A stretch of DNA of 64,000 nt from Salibacterium salarium (GCF_030813635.1 NZ_JAUSUM010000002.1:992001-1056000), one strand, 5' to 3'; shown: positions 31,029 through 42,928, counted from the stretch's first letter. Numbers and translations are program-made. The notes: generated by a model not told the origin, from the sequence alone.

Positions 31029-32328
31029 TGATTTCATTCTCCTTTACTCCAAACACCCGCGGTTTTTTGTTGAATATCCTGCTGTTAACCCATAGACCAA
31101 GCAACAGACGTGATCCGTATACCGCGGTTAGAAAACTGGTTAATATACTTACAATCAACATGACGGCAAAACCTTGAACGGAGCTCGTACCATAATAAAA
31201 TAGAACACCGGCCGCAAGAATTGTCGTTATGTTTGCATCCATGATAGTAGAAAGAGAACGCCTTGTTCCGGATTTAAAGGCTGACATAATCGTTTTTCCA
31301 GACCGTATTTCCTCTTTCACTCGTTCATAGGTAATAATATTAGCGTCAACTGCCATACCTACACCTAATATTAAAGCGGCAATACCAGGCAAAGTAAGGA
31401 CTCCTTGCATCCAGTTAAAGATGAGAAGAACAATATAAATGTAAGCACTTAACGTAATCGCTGCTACAACACCCATAAAGCGGTAATAAACAAGCATATA
31501 AGCTAGAATAAGAGCAACACCTATGAGTCCGGCAAATATCGTATTATCCATTGCTTTTTCACCCAAGGAAGCTCCAACAGCATTAGAGTAAATTTCCTCC
31601 ATTTCCACTGGTAGGGAGCCAGCATTAAGGACTTCTGCTATATATTCTGCTTCTTGTAGTTCAAAATCGCCTTCAATTTGAACATCTTTGCTGTAAATCG
31701 GTTCACCACTTTGCGGCATCGTTGGAGCAGATAAGTATTTCGGGTCTTCTTTACCGATCTCTTCAGCAAATGAGTCCCCTTCTTCATAATCAAGCCAGAT
31801 GACAAGTCGATCATTTCCACGTTCATATTCGTTGATAATATTCCCTGTCACTTCTCCAAATCGATCGGCATCTTTTAGTGTTACCATTACAACTGGTTCA
31901 TTTGCCTGATTAAACCCAACACTTGCCCCATTTTCTTCGAGGGCTTCTCCTGACATTCTTTCATTATCATCTATGTCCCGGAAACTCAAGTCTGCTTCCG
32001 TTGACAAAAGCTCTCGAGCGGACTGTTGATCTTCTACGCCCGCAAGTTGCACACGAATACGATTTTCTCCTTCAATCGTAATATTCGGCTGTGACACACC
32101 GAGCACGTTCACTCTTTCATTCAACGCACTTACTGTCGCCTGCATCGTTTCATCTGTTAGTTCTTCATCCTCTTCAGTTGGAGAAACTTCATACAGAACC
32201 TCAAAACCACCTTGCAGATCCAAGCCTAGATTAATTCCTTTTGCGGTGTTCATCACTGTTTGAGAGATAAGGCCACCCAACAAGAGTACTACCACAAAAA
32301 AAGTTACTATTCTCCATTTCTTTACCAT
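31018..32328 (-). CDS. secD: protein translocase subunit SecD
   Basis: Protein of 436 residues. A first membrane helix leads to the P1 domain with LGLDLQGGFEVLYEV, and five C-terminal helices carry GVGMAVDANIITYERVKEE. AAGGAGG precedes the ATG. It pairs with the overlapping secF downstream. It is shorter than enterobacterial SecD, in line with the compact Gram-positive type. Confidence 0.95.
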   Translation of the reverse strand: MVKKWRIVTFFVVVLLLGGLISQTVMNTAKGINLGLDLQGGFEVLYEVSPTEEDEELTDETMQATVSALNERVNVLGVSQPNITIEGENRIRVQLAGVEDQQSARELLSTEADLSFRDIDDNERMSGEALEENGASVGFNQANEPVVMVTLKDADRFGEVTGNIINEYERGNDRLVIWLDYEEGDSFAEEIGKEDPKYLSAPTMPQSGEPIYSKDVQIEGDFELQEAEYIAEVLNAGSLPVEMEEIYSNAVGASLGEKAMDNTIFAGLIGVALILAYMLVYYRFMGVVAAITLSAYIYIVLLIFNWMQGVLTLPGIAALILGVGMAVDANIITYERVKEEIRSGKTIMSAFKSGTRRSLSTIMDANITTILAAGVLFYYGTSSVQGFAVMLIVSILTSFLTAVYGSRLLLGLWVNSRIFNKKPRVFGVKENEINEL

Positions 32329-32421
32329 TGACCTTCCATCCTCCTTCAGCCGGCCGTAACTCTTTCATACACAAAAAGGGAGTTATTCTATAAAACAAAA
32401 AGAAGGCAGATATATGCCCCT

Positions 32422-32445
32422 AAAAACAGACGTGTTCGTCGTTTT
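32422..32445 (-). terminator. terminator after comN
   Basis: Minus-strand AAAACGACG, loop AACA, CGTCTGTTTT (one bulge), ending in TTTTT. It lies between comN and secD. Confidence 0.65.
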
Positions 32446-32521
32446 CTATAAAAATGGACTCTCATTATATACGCAATATGTACGGCTTAGCAACATGTTA
32501 ATTATACTGATGCTTTCAAAT

Positions 32522-32851
32522 TCATGTCAAATGACGGTTTGTTGAAGCATGTGTTTCTATATCCCCTAGTAAATCATCGAGACTCGCCTTCGTGGAATAA
32601 TGCTTCGCACTCTCCTTATAGGAGGAAACTGTGAGACGGTTCATATATTCACTTAGCTTCAACGTCAAAACATAATGTACCAACACATGCAGACGTACCG
32701 CTTCTTCTCTGTTCTCTAATTTTTCCATCACACAATTCCACACTTCTTCTTCGTCAGCACTTTTGTAGCCAAGTAAATGAAATTCATCCACCTTACTTTG
32801 CAGGGCTGGTTTCACATCTGATTTCCACACTTCAAATTGTTGTTTATTCAT
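32522..32851 (-). CDS. comN: post-transcriptional regulator ComN-like (YrzD)
   Basis: Protein of 109 residues resembling the ComN family: an N-terminal helical segment (VDEFHLLGYKSADEEEVWNC) and a central VRLHVLVHYVLTLKLSEYMN stretch. In B. subtilis ComN acts post-transcriptionally on the late competence comE operon mRNA and associates with DivIVA. Position between spoVB and secDF matches yrzD. Similarity is moderate, so function is inferred. Confidence 0.78.
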   Translation of the reverse strand: MNKQQFEVWKSDVKPALQSKVDEFHLLGYKSADEEEVWNCVMEKLENREEAVRLHVLVHYVLTLKLSEYMNRLTVSSYKESAKHYSTKASLDDLLGDIETHASTNRHLT

Positions 32852-32985
32852 TATCTTTATCTTCCTTTCTAAAAATTGTCATGCTCGTCCTGTTATGTTG
32901 CATACATATAAAAAAAGCGCGTTCACTTACAATTCCATAGTTTAAAACATTCTAGGTGAAATGTCTCTAAAGGCGGGAGCAGCAT

Positions 32986-34527
32986 ATGAGTAAACAATCT
33001 TTTATTCAAGGAACAATAATACTAATCGTTGCAGGTCTCATAACGCGCGTTCTAGGATTTGTTAATAGAATTATTACTGCAAAAATCCTTGGAGCTGAAG
33101 GAGTAGGCCTGTATAATATGGCTTTTCCAACTCTTCTTCTACTTATTACCTTAACACAATTAGGACTTCCTGTAGCCATTTCAAAATTGATTGCAGAAGC
33201 CCAAATGAAAAATGATATGTATAAAATGAAGCGAATACTTACAGTCTCAATGACTGTCACAGGATTGTTAAGTTTATTTTTCACAATCCTTCTGCTTACT
33301 ACAGCTCCGTTTTTAACCAATTATTTACTGACTGATGAGCGTGCACTGTTTTCACTGCTTGCGATTACACCTGTTATCCCTATTGTAGCAATGTCAGCCG
33401 TATTAAGGGGTTATTTTCAAGGTCGTCAAAATATGAAACCTACCGCTATCTCTCAAGTGATTGAACAAATTGTTCGTATCTCTCTTGTCGCCATTTGTAC
33501 AAATGCCTTGTTACCTTTTGGACTGGAATTTGCAGCAGCAGGGGCGATGCTTTCCGTTGTAGCGGGAGAGTTGGCTTCTCTATTGTTTATGATCTGGAGT
33601 TTCCAAAGAAAAAAATCTCTCAGATTACGAAAACAATTTTTTGCAGCTTTACACGGAGGCAGAACAACATTTAAGGAATTGATGGACATTGCTCTACCTG
33701 CGACAGGAAGCCGTATGATTGGTTCAATTTCTTTATTTTTAGAACCGATTGTAATTACACAAAGCTTAGCTCTTGCTGGAGTAACCACAGTAGCAGCTAC
33801 AGCACAGTACGGGGAGTTAAGTGGTTTTGTTATTCCTTTATTATTTTTACCTACATTCATTACATATTCCTTTTCTGTCACTCTGGTTCCTGCGGTTAGT
33901 GAAGCTGCAGCAGAGAAAAGGTATGACCTTGTTCAAAAACGACTCCGTCAAACGTTACGTACTGCTATTCTTGCTGGTGGATTTTCTGCCGTATTTTTAT
34001 ATATTTTTGCCGAATCGGTAATGACCGTTGTGTATGATGCTCCCAAAACGGCTTATTTATTAAAAATACTGGCTCCCTTTAGTCTATTTCTTTATTTACA
34101 AGGACCTTTACAAGCAGTCTTACAGGGGTTGAATCTCGCCAGGTCTGCTATGATTAACACACTTATAGGAGCTGTTATTAAAGTCTCTGCGCTATTTATA
34201 CTCGCTTCTTCACCTGATCTTGGTATTAAAGGAGCAGCACTAGCAATTGCTATTAATATGGTACTTGTAACATTGCTGCACTTACATGTTGTAGCCAAGG
34301 CAACTGGTTTTGTTTTGGAAGGCGGGGCAATTATTCTCATTATAGTAACGGCTGTTCTTTCTGTTTGTGTCACAGATCTTTTCATCCAAAACGTTTTATC
34401 AACACAACCTATACTCCTGCAAATAGGGTTTGCCGGGCTTTTATCAACAGCATTATATGCAAGCCTATTAACTTTTTTAGGTATTATAAAATGGGACCAA
34501 TGGAAAAAAATTATGGCTCGGTATTAA
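32986..34527 (+). CDS. spoVB: stage V sporulation protein B (MOP-family flippase)
   Basis: Polytopic protein of 513 residues with about 14 membrane segments. It belongs to the MurJ/SpoVB polysaccharide-export superfamily needed for spore cortex synthesis, probably by flipping lipid-linked precursors. The N terminus GTIILIVAGLITRVLGFVNR and the later GLPVAISKLIAEAQ are typical. The start has GGCGGGAG upstream. Its 3' end overlaps the converging DUF421 gene by four bases, leaving no room for a terminator. Confidence 0.93.
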   Translation: MSKQSFIQGTIILIVAGLITRVLGFVNRIITAKILGAEGVGLYNMAFPTLLLLITLTQLGLPVAISKLIAEAQMKNDMYKMKRILTVSMTVTGLLSLFFTILLLTTAPFLTNYLLTDERALFSLLAITPVIPIVAMSAVLRGYFQGRQNMKPTAISQVIEQIVRISLVAICTNALLPFGLEFAAAGAMLSVVAGELASLLFMIWSFQRKKSLRLRKQFFAALHGGRTTFKELMDIALPATGSRMIGSISLFLEPIVITQSLALAGVTTVAATAQYGELSGFVIPLLFLPTFITYSFSVTLVPAVSEAAAEKRYDLVQKRLRQTLRTAILAGGFSAVFLYIFAESVMTVVYDAPKTAYLLKILAPFSLFLYLQGPLQAVLQGLNLARSAMINTLIGAVIKVSALFILASSPDLGIKGAALAIAINMVLVTLLHLHVVAKATGFVLEGGAIILIIVTAVLSVCVTDLFIQNVLSTQPILLQIGFAGLLSTALYASLLTFLGIIKWDQWKKIMARY

Positions 34528-35183
34528 TCATCTTTTTCATCAATAAATAACACCCCATCCTGCTGAAGAGCACAATAAGACACTTGTTTTACGTTCTCAA
34601 TCCCTGCTTTGTGTATTTCTCTTCTTAACCAAAGCTCATCTCTTTCTGATTTCTGTAAATTATCCCATTGTATGTGTCCATCAATAATAAAAGGAACAGG
34701 AGATGACGGTTTATCTTCTGTTTCTTCTCCCTCCTGTTCTTTTTCAAATACCGACAACTCCCCGGATGGTTCTAGTATCGCAAACTCCACATCAGACACA
34801 TCTTTTACGTCCTTTTGACGGATTTGCACTAACAAATCATCAAAATTGTAACGCTGTTCTTTCATAGCTTTCTCATCAATTTTCCCATTATTAATTAAGT
34901 ATGTTGGTTTACCGTCTAATAAATAACGCATGTTTCGACTTTTTAAAGACCAGTAAGCCAAAAAGATTTGAAGGACACACAATATAATAATTGGTAAGAA
35001 TGCTTCTCTGTATGTTATTTGAATGTCTTCAATCGAAGTAACCGCCATCTCTGCAATCATGATTGATATCACAAAATCAAGCACAGACAACTCTCCGATT
35101 TCCCTTTTTCCCATGACCCTAAATATTACAAGCAAAAAAAAGTACACTATTACTGTACGAAAAGCAATTGTCCATAACTCCAC
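34524..35183 (-). CDS. yrbG: DUF421 (YetF-like) membrane protein YrbG
   Basis: Protein of 219 residues with three N-terminal membrane segments, the family signature MGKREIGELSVLDFVISI near residues 25-42, and a C-terminal cytosolic domain with acidic insert (EQEGEETEDKP). Start is GTG (35183) with AAGGTG six bases upstream. YetF-family proteins are linked to spore or envelope functions without a defined activity. Order beside spoVB matches B. subtilis. Confidence 0.85.
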   Translation of the reverse strand: MELWTIAFRTVIVYFFLLVIFRVMGKREIGELSVLDFVISIMIAEMAVTSIEDIQITYREAFLPIIILCVLQIFLAYWSLKSRNMRYLLDGKPTYLINNGKIDEKAMKEQRYNFDDLLVQIRQKDVKDVSDVEFAILEPSGELSVFEKEQEGEETEDKPSSPVPFIIDGHIQWDNLQKSERDELWLRREIHKAGIENVKQVSYCALQQDGVLFIDEKDD

Positions 35184-35249
35184 ATTTTACACCTTCTTAT
35201 CAGCACACCTTTCTATATAGTGTTTCCTCTCTTCTTGCTTTCATGTATG

Positions 35250-36545
35250 TTAATAGAACATCAGATATCGGAAATATATATATATGGTAGAAATAAAAAG
35301 AGATAGAAAAGCAACGGGAAACCCAATTTTGAAAAAATCTATATAACTGAAGCCATGACCTTCTTTTGCAGCCATACCAGCGACAATAACATTGGCTGTC
35401 GCTCCAATTAACGTCGCATTCCCTCCAAGACAGGCTCCTAAAGCTAACGACCACCAAATAGGACTCAAGTCTCCCATACCATATCCTTCAAGCTCTAAAA
35501 TAACGGGAATCATCGCTGCAACAAATGGGATATTATCTACAAAACCAGACACTAACCCAGATATCCACAACATAGATAAAGATGTTTGGGTCATATGACC
35601 TTCCGTAAAAAACATTAAGCCTTTCGCCAATTCTTCCAACAAACCGGTTTCTTCAAGCCCACCTACTAACATAAACAAACCGGCAAAAAAGAAAATCGTT
35701 GTCCATTCCATACGTTTAAATACTTTTTCCGGATCAGCTTGTGATTGTGTCAAAAACATTAAGAGCAGAGCACCGGCCATAGCTACTGCTGTTAATTCAA
35801 TCTTTAAATAGGGCTGCAGTAAAAAAGCAAAAATAGTCAATGCCAGAACAATAACGGACTTCATTAATAAAGACCTACTCTTAATATAATCAAGTGCTTG
35901 GAACTCCATTAATTCCTTATTTAATTCTTTTCTATCTGTATCTTTCCACTCTTTACGATAATAAAACGCAACACTTATCACTACTATTAAAAAAATAACA
36001 AGGGCAGGCGGTCCAAGATGAATTAAAAAGTCATTAAAAGTTAAATCCGGCGCCGCCTGTCCAATCATTAAATTAGGAGGATCTCCAATTAAGGTTGCTG
36101 TTCCACCTATATTTGACGAAACAATAATAGCCATTAAATATGGCATAGGTCGTAATTTGAGCATATTAGTCAATGTAAACACGATTGGGGTGATTAACAA
36201 AACTGTCGTTACATTGTTTAGAAATGCGGAACCAAAGGCTGTCAAAAGAGAAAGCAGTAACAACAGCGGCATCGGCTTGCCACGTACGAATTGAGCCGTT
36301 TTAATAGCGGCAAATTCAAACATTCCACTTTGATTGCAAATCGATACGATAATCATCATAGATAAAAGCAATATAATGGTATGCCAATCAATATAACGAA
36401 AGAATACGAGGCTAAGATCCATGATTCCAAGAACAATCATAATAAGACCGCCTGAACAAGCGACTAAAGCCCTGTCTCCTTTTTCTGCAATCAAAAAACC
36501 ATAACTAATAAAAAAAACGATAAGTGCGAGTATAACATCCTCCAC
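35250..36545 (-). CDS. ArsB/NhaD (SLC13-like) ion transporter
   Basis: Polytopic protein of 431 residues with about 11-12 membrane segments. Two inverted-repeat signatures are visible: FLNNVTTVLLITPIV with GGTATLIGDPPNLMIG in the first half, and FVDNIPFVAAMIPVI with CLGGNATLIGATAN in the second. The family contains arsenite pumps (ArsB) and Na+/H+ antiporters (NhaD). No arsenic genes lie nearby, so Na+/H+ exchange is at least as likely. The GTG at 36545 is preferred because AAGGTGGG lies ahead of it; the GTG four codons earlier sits inside that site. Confidence 0.85.
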   Translation of the reverse strand: MEDVILALIVFFISYGFLIAEKGDRALVACSGGLIMIVLGIMDLSLVFFRYIDWHTIILLLSMMIIVSICNQSGMFEFAAIKTAQFVRGKPMPLLLLLSLLTAFGSAFLNNVTTVLLITPIVFTLTNMLKLRPMPYLMAIIVSSNIGGTATLIGDPPNLMIGQAAPDLTFNDFLIHLGPPALVIFLIVVISVAFYYRKEWKDTDRKELNKELMEFQALDYIKSRSLLMKSVIVLALTIFAFLLQPYLKIELTAVAMAGALLLMFLTQSQADPEKVFKRMEWTTIFFFAGLFMLVGGLEETGLLEELAKGLMFFTEGHMTQTSLSMLWISGLVSGFVDNIPFVAAMIPVILELEGYGMGDLSPIWWSLALGACLGGNATLIGATANVIVAGMAAKEGHGFSYIDFFKIGFPVAFLSLFISTIYIYFRYLMFY

Positions 36546-36678
36546 GCAAGCGCCCACCTTTTACAACGGTTTGTACAATTTTATGTAACAGACGCAAAGT
36601 TTTGAACAAAAACTTCTTCTATTTTTTAATTGTTGTCCATATATTTTCTATAAACAAACGAGAGAGGGGCAGAAGACC

Positions 36679-37050
36679 ATGCAGCGAACAGGACAACTTT
36701 ATGGTGTTGGGATGGGAATCGTTGTCATTATAAGTATTTTGCTTGGATGTAGTATTATTTTTTCTACGTTATTAAGATTCACTACTATTTCAGAGGGCTC
36801 TATTCAATGGTTGCTTTTACTTGTAACTATCATTAGTTTTGGAATCGGCGGTATTATAGCCGGCGTACGTGCTAAAGAGAAAGGCATTTTGACGGGGCTG
36901 TTTACGGCTGCCGGGGTTCTATTGGTTTTTGTTTTGTTAGAGTATCTAGGCTATGACAGCGCCATTAGTGGAATACAAGCATTATATTTCTCTGGTTTTG
37001 TGGCGTCGTCAGCGATTGGAGGAGCCATTGGGGTAAACACATCATCATAA
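36679..37050 (+). CDS. yrzE: TIGR04086 family membrane protein (YrzE)
   Basis: Protein of 123 residues that is almost wholly hydrophobic, with four predicted membrane helices and a Gly-rich pattern (GIGGIIAGVRAKEKG in the middle, GFVASSAIGGAIGV at the end). Function is unknown; it is found near yajC/tgt in many Bacillaceae. GAGAGGGG lies upstream of the ATG. It is transcribed against its neighbours, flanked by its own promoter region and a terminator. Confidence 0.82.
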   Translation: MQRTGQLYGVGMGIVVIISILLGCSIIFSTLLRFTTISEGSIQWLLLLVTIISFGIGGIIAGVRAKEKGILTGLFTAAGVLLVFVLLEYLGYDSAISGIQALYFSGFVASSAIGGAIGVNTSS

Positions 37051-37079
37051 AATACCACCAAAAAACGTTGAAGAATAAC

Positions 37080-37116
37080 AAAAGCTGTTCCAGCATTAGA
37101 CCAGAACAGCTTTTTC
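37080..37116 (+). terminator. terminator between yrzE and yajC
   Basis: AAAAGCTGTTC (37080-37090) pairs with GAACAGCTTTT (37104-37114) and runs into TTTTT. It can also serve the converging yajC operon. Confidence 0.8.
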
Positions 37117-37182
37117 ACATTCATAAGAAGCTTTTTCTTTTTTCAAACAGGGTGAAAAAAACTCTTATGTAAGAAGACATAA

Positions 37183-37443
37183 TTAGTCTTCATTTACTAT
37201 TTCGCGAACAGAATTTCGATCAAATGTTAATTTGTGATCATTCTCTACAGCAAGAACAATTTTTCCTTCATCCAAAGCATCAATTGTTCCATGCAATCCG
37301 CCAATTGTTATGATGCGGTCCCCTTTTTGCAAATTAGCATGCATTTCTTTAACTTGCTTTTGACGCTTTTGCTGTGGACGAATTAACAAAAAGTAGAAAA
37401 TCGCGAACATTAGTACCAGCATAATAATTGGTTCAATCCCCAT
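37183..37443 (-). CDS. yajC: preprotein translocase accessory subunit YajC
   Basis: Protein of 86 residues with one N-terminal membrane helix (IIMLVLMFAIFYFLLI), the conserved RPQQKRQKQ stretch and a small soluble domain (KGDRIITIGGLHGTI). It is an accessory to SecDF. The ATG at 37443 is marked by AAAGGAGGG; a longer in-frame reading starts inside tgt and adds 47 residues that are not part of the family. It is the last gene of the queA-tgt-yajC cluster. Confidence 0.94.
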   Translation of the reverse strand: MGIEPIIMLVLMFAIFYFLLIRPQQKRQKQVKEMHANLQKGDRIITIGGLHGTIDALDEGKIVLAVENDHKLTFDRNSVREIVNED

Positions 37444-37504
37444 GAAAGTCCCTCCTTTCTGTATCCTAGACTTACAAACAAGTCCTTTTGTCTTGTCGAA
37501 AAAA

Positions 37505-39681
<2,177 letters not shown>

Positions 39682-39731
39682 AGTCGTTCAACCTCGTTTC
39701 TCCCATTTCCTCCGTTACGTATGTAACTTTT

Positions 39732-39950
39732 TTAACGAAAACGTCCAAAAATATAAAACAACAAAGACAATACAACACTAATCACAATAGACGTTACAAT
39801 TGGAAAATAAAATGTAGTATTTTCTTTTTTTATTACAATATCTCCTGGCAATTTTCCGAGCGATATAAATTTACCGCCCACTTGCCAAATCAATCCAAAT
39901 AACACAAGTGCAATGCCCAGCCCAATAAGAAGCTTAGGAATATCACTCAC
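39732..39950 (-). CDS. DUF2905 small membrane protein
   Basis: Protein of 72 residues with two membrane helices and the family core [14 protein letters not shown] between them. No function is known. The start is taken as GTG at 39950 because GGAGG lies about nine bases upstream within the ruvB 3' end; this gives an eight-base overlap with ruvB and implies translational coupling. The gene sits between ruvB and queA, as in several Bacillaceae but not B. subtilis. Confidence 0.82.
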   Translation of the reverse strand: MSDIPKLLIGLGIALVLFGLIWQVGGKFISLGKLPGDIVIKKENTTFYFPIVTSIVISVVLSLLFYIFGRFR

Positions 39951-40947
39951 TATCAGGCACCTCCACACCTAGATGCTCATAAGCCTGTGATGTAACCATT
40001 CGCCCGCGCGGTGTACGAACTAAAAAGCCGATTTGCATTAAATAAGGTTCGTATACATCTTCAAGTGTATTCGCCTCTTCACCGATTGTGGCAGCAATTG
40101 CCTCTACGCCGACGGGACCTCCTCGAAATTTTTCTATAATACTTGCCAGTAATTTATGATCTATTTCATCTAGTCCAAGTCGGTCAACCTGCAGCTTTTC
40201 AAGAGCAGAATCTGCCATTTCTAATGAAATAACACCACTTCCCTGTACTTGCGCAAAATCACGCACTCTTCGCAGTAAGCGATTGGCGACTCTTGGGGTC
40301 CCTCTAGAGCGACGCGCCATTTCAACCGAGGCTTCTTCATCTATCGGTACTTCTAATAAATCACCGCTTCGAGTTACAATTTGGGAAAGTTCCTCTTTAT
40401 TATAATATTCAAGTCGCGAATGAACACCAAACCTATCTCTAAGTGGAGCTGACAGCATTCCTGCTCTTGTTGTTGCGCCTATTAACGTAAAAGGGGGAAG
40501 ATCTAGTTGAACAGATCTTGCTGTCGACTCTTTGCCAATGATGATATCAATACAAAAGTCTTCCATTGCTGGGTAAAGAACTTCTTCAACGGACCTTGGT
40601 AAACGATGAATTTCATCAATAAACAATACGTCTCCCGGTTCAAGAGCTGTTAAAACAGCTGCTAAATCACCAGGGCGTTCGATGGCAGGTCCCGACGTTG
40701 TTCGAATATTTACACCCATTTCTGTAGCTATAATCATTGCAAGAGTTGTTTTTCCAAGACCAGGTGGACCATATAACAGAACATGGTCCAGACTCTCTTC
40801 TCTCATTTTGGCTGCTTCAATAAACACTTCAAGGTTTTTCTTCACTTTCCCTTGACCTATATATTGAGAAAAGTCAACCGGTCTAATGCTGCTTTCTAAC
40901 TGGTCATCGGTTCCATAGGCAACTTGTGAAACCACACGTTCTTCCAT
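39943..40947 (-). CDS. ruvB: Holliday junction branch migration helicase RuvB
   Basis: AAA+ motor of 334 residues. Walker A is [12 protein letters not shown], Walker B is [10 protein letters not shown], sensor 1 lies at [10 protein letters not shown], and the C-terminal winged-helix domain ends [15 protein letters not shown]. The ATG at 40947 gives the same length as B. subtilis RuvB; the longest frame begins at a GTG that lies inside the Shine-Dalgarno site. Confidence 0.97.
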   Translation of the reverse strand: MEERVVSQVAYGTDDQLESSIRPVDFSQYIGQGKVKKNLEVFIEAAKMREESLDHVLLYGPPGLGKTTLAMIIATEMGVNIRTTSGPAIERPGDLAAVLTALEPGDVLFIDEIHRLPRSVEEVLYPAMEDFCIDIIIGKESTARSVQLDLPPFTLIGATTRAGMLSAPLRDRFGVHSRLEYYNKEELSQIVTRSGDLLEVPIDEEASVEMARRSRGTPRVANRLLRRVRDFAQVQGSGVISLEMADSALEKLQVDRLGLDEIDHKLLASIIEKFRGGPVGVEAIAATIGEEANTLEDVYEPYLMQIGFLVRTPRGRMVTSQAYEHLGVEVPDSE

Positions 40948-40975
40948 TTTAAGTACCACCTGCCATTTTGCTAAA

Positions 40976-41581
40976 TTATGAAGAAAGCATCCATTGTAAT
41001 GCTTTTCTTACATATTCGTCAGCACTTTGTTCTTCCTTTTGTAATTCAGGTTTTACTTTAGAAATTTCTTTTTCTCCATATCCTAATGCCCTTAAAGCTT
41101 CCAACGCTTCTTCTAGTGCGCTTTCTTCTGTATTATCTATTTCGTCTTGCAATAAAGAGCCGGTTGAAACCGAATCACTCGTTATGTCATTTAGTTTACC
41201 TTTAAGATCAAGAATGATTTGTCTCGCAGTTTTTTTCCCTACACCTGGAAACTTGACGAGAAAGTTTTCGTTCTCTTCTTCAATCGCACTAACTACTTGA
41301 AGGGGCGCGCCTGCAGCTAGGATGGCTAGAGCTCCTTTAGGGCCGATACCCGACACTTGGAGAAGCTGTTCAAACAGACCTCTTTCTTTTCTTGAAGCAA
41401 AGCCATAAAGGCGAAGTACGTCTTCTTTTACGTATTGATACGTATAGATAACAACGTCATTTTCGTTTTTTTCGAAAACAAACGGATTCGCACAATATAT
41501 TAAATATCCTATATTACCAACTTCAAGGGTGAGAGTTTCTCGTTCTGTATGGACTATCGTTCCTCTTAAAAATTCAATCAA
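40976..41581 (-). CDS. ruvA: Holliday junction branch migration protein RuvA
   Basis: DNA-junction-binding partner of RuvB, 201 residues from a TTG start at 41581 (AAAGGAAG upstream). It starts with the OB-fold segment [10 protein letters not shown], then two helix-hairpin-helix motifs ([13 protein letters not shown] and [20 protein letters not shown]), and ends with the RuvB-binding domain ([15 protein letters not shown]). The longer frame adds nine residues with no site. Confidence 0.95.
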   Translation of the reverse strand: MIEFLRGTIVHTERETLTLEVGNIGYLIYCANPFVFEKNENDVVIYTYQYVKEDVLRLYGFASRKERGLFEQLLQVSGIGPKGALAILAAGAPLQVVSAIEEENENFLVKFPGVGKKTARQIILDLKGKLNDITSDSVSTGSLLQDEIDNTEESALEEALEALRALGYGEKEISKVKPELQKEEQSADEYVRKALQWMLSS

Positions 41582-41664
41582 AACAACTTTCTTCCTTTCC
41601 CCAATCAAACACGAACATGCTTTCTTTTATTATCATAGCAAAATTCAAGCATAATAGAAACATA

Positions 41665-41955
41665 TTAATGGTTTTCATATGGTTTTCTTAAAATAATTTG
41701 ACCTTGATTTTGATCAATTACTTCCCAATTTCTATACTTTGCCCAAAAATCTTCCACGGCCCAAACCGTTTCTGTTTTTTTCTTCGTAACAACAACTCCG
41801 TTTGAAGTTTCTTTTTCTAAAATTAATTCATATGTGGCTGGTTGTTCTTGTTTTCCCGCATCTAATAAAGGAGAATCCAGTTGGTTTGATGAAGCTGTCA
41901 AAAAAACTAAGGCTGTTAAAAGAAACAATACGTAACGAAACGTTGCACATATCAT
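41665..41955 (-). CDS. bofC: short BofC-like sporulation protein (N-terminal domain only)
   Basis: BofC is a forespore protein that delays pro-sigma-K processing by inhibiting SpoIVB. This 96-residue product has an N-terminal signal or anchor helix (YVLFLLTALVFLTA) and the first BofC domain, recognisable from ETVWAVEDFWAKYRNWEV and IDQNQGQIILRK. B. subtilis BofC is about 170 residues, and the whole C-terminal domain is missing here; only 83 bases separate its stop from the ruvA start. The ATG at 41955 follows AAAGGAAG. It may be a functional short form or a degraded gene. Confidence 0.7.
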   Translation of the reverse strand: MICATFRYVLFLLTALVFLTASSNQLDSPLLDAGKQEQPATYELILEKETSNGVVVTKKKTETVWAVEDFWAKYRNWEVIDQNQGQIILRKPYENH

Positions 41956-42053
41956 AATTGTACTTCCTTTCAAAGCCTTTCGAGGTTGTTATGCGAATAA
42001 AGAAAGACCTTTTTTTACGGTATTATCCCCATAAAAAAAGGCATTTATTCTTA

Positions 42054-42806
42054 TTAGTATGAAATTCGGGACAGTTGTTCTTCATCAGCTTCAAAATTAT
42101 GATAAACACTTTGCACATCATCATTATCTTCTAATGCGTCAATCATTTTTATCATTTTTTCCGCATGCTCATCTTTTAACGTTGTATTAGTATCCGGAAA
42201 CAGAATAATCTCGGCTTTTAAAAATTCATAGTTGTTGCTTTCAAGATCTTTTTTTACTTGTTCAAAATTGTCGGGATCTGTTTGAATATAGAAACTTTGA
42301 TCGTCCGACTCAAAATCTTCGGCTCCAGCCTCTATCGCCTCAAGCATAAATTCTTCTTCATCGATTTCATCTGTCCGATCGGCAATGAGCTGACCTTTTC
42401 GGTTAAACATAAACGAAACGCAGCCATTTTCCCCAAGATTTCCTCCATTTTTAGAAAACGCGTGACGTACATCTGCTGCTGTTCGATTTTTATTTTCGGT
42501 TAAGGCTTTCACCATAACAGCTGCACCGCCAGGCCCATAACCTTCATATGTTATTTCATCATAATTTACAGCTCCCGCTTCACCAGAAGCTTTTTTAACT
42601 GTTCTTTCGATATTGTCACTCGGAATATTCTCAGCTCTTGCTTTAGTTAGAGCCATCCGCAGGCGAAGATTTGTGTTCGGATCGTCTCCACCTTCCCGCA
42701 CTGCGGCGAAGATTTCTTTTGACAATTTCGTGAAAATCTTTGCTCGCTTGGCATCCTGACTTTCTTTTCTACGTTTTATATTATGCCATTTGGAATGTCC
42801 TGCCAT
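42054..42806 (-). CDS. yebC: YebC/PmpR family protein (YrbC)
   Basis: Protein of 250 residues starting MAGHSKWHNIKRRKESQDAK, the family hallmark, followed by FTKLSKEIFAAVREGG and the GYGPGG motif near residue 93. YebC proteins were annotated as transcription regulators; more recent work links them to relief of ribosome stalling at proline runs. It is a single gene with a weak AT-rich hairpin downstream (42008-42043). Confidence 0.94.
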   Translation of the reverse strand: MAGHSKWHNIKRRKESQDAKRAKIFTKLSKEIFAAVREGGDDPNTNLRLRMALTKARAENIPSDNIERTVKKASGEAGAVNYDEITYEGYGPGGAAVMVKALTENKNRTAADVRHAFSKNGGNLGENGCVSFMFNRKGQLIADRTDEIDEEEFMLEAIEAGAEDFESDDQSFYIQTDPDNFEQVKKDLESNNYEFLKAEIILFPDTNTTLKDEHAEKMIKMIDALEDNDDVQSVYHNFEADEEQLSRISY

Positions 42807-42883
42807 TGTTCATTCCTCCTCTTTCTTTTCCAATTACTAAATATAGCATATATATAAGTAACATTGAAGGAAAGAGCACTATT

Positions 42884-42925
42884 GAAAAGCGTTCCAACAA
42901 GTTTTCACTTGTGGAACGCTTTTTT
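42884..42925 (-). terminator. terminator after coxA
   Basis: Long stem AAAAGCGTTCCA-ACAAG/CTTGTGGAACGCTTTT (42886-42901 with 42908-42923). It starts three bases after the coxA stop codon. Confidence 0.8.
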
Positions 42926-42928
42926 CTG

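Noticed and set aside
42008-42043. AT-rich hairpin after yebC as a firm terminator
   Set aside because: The stem is only two G-C pairs plus an A/T run, so it is too weak to list.
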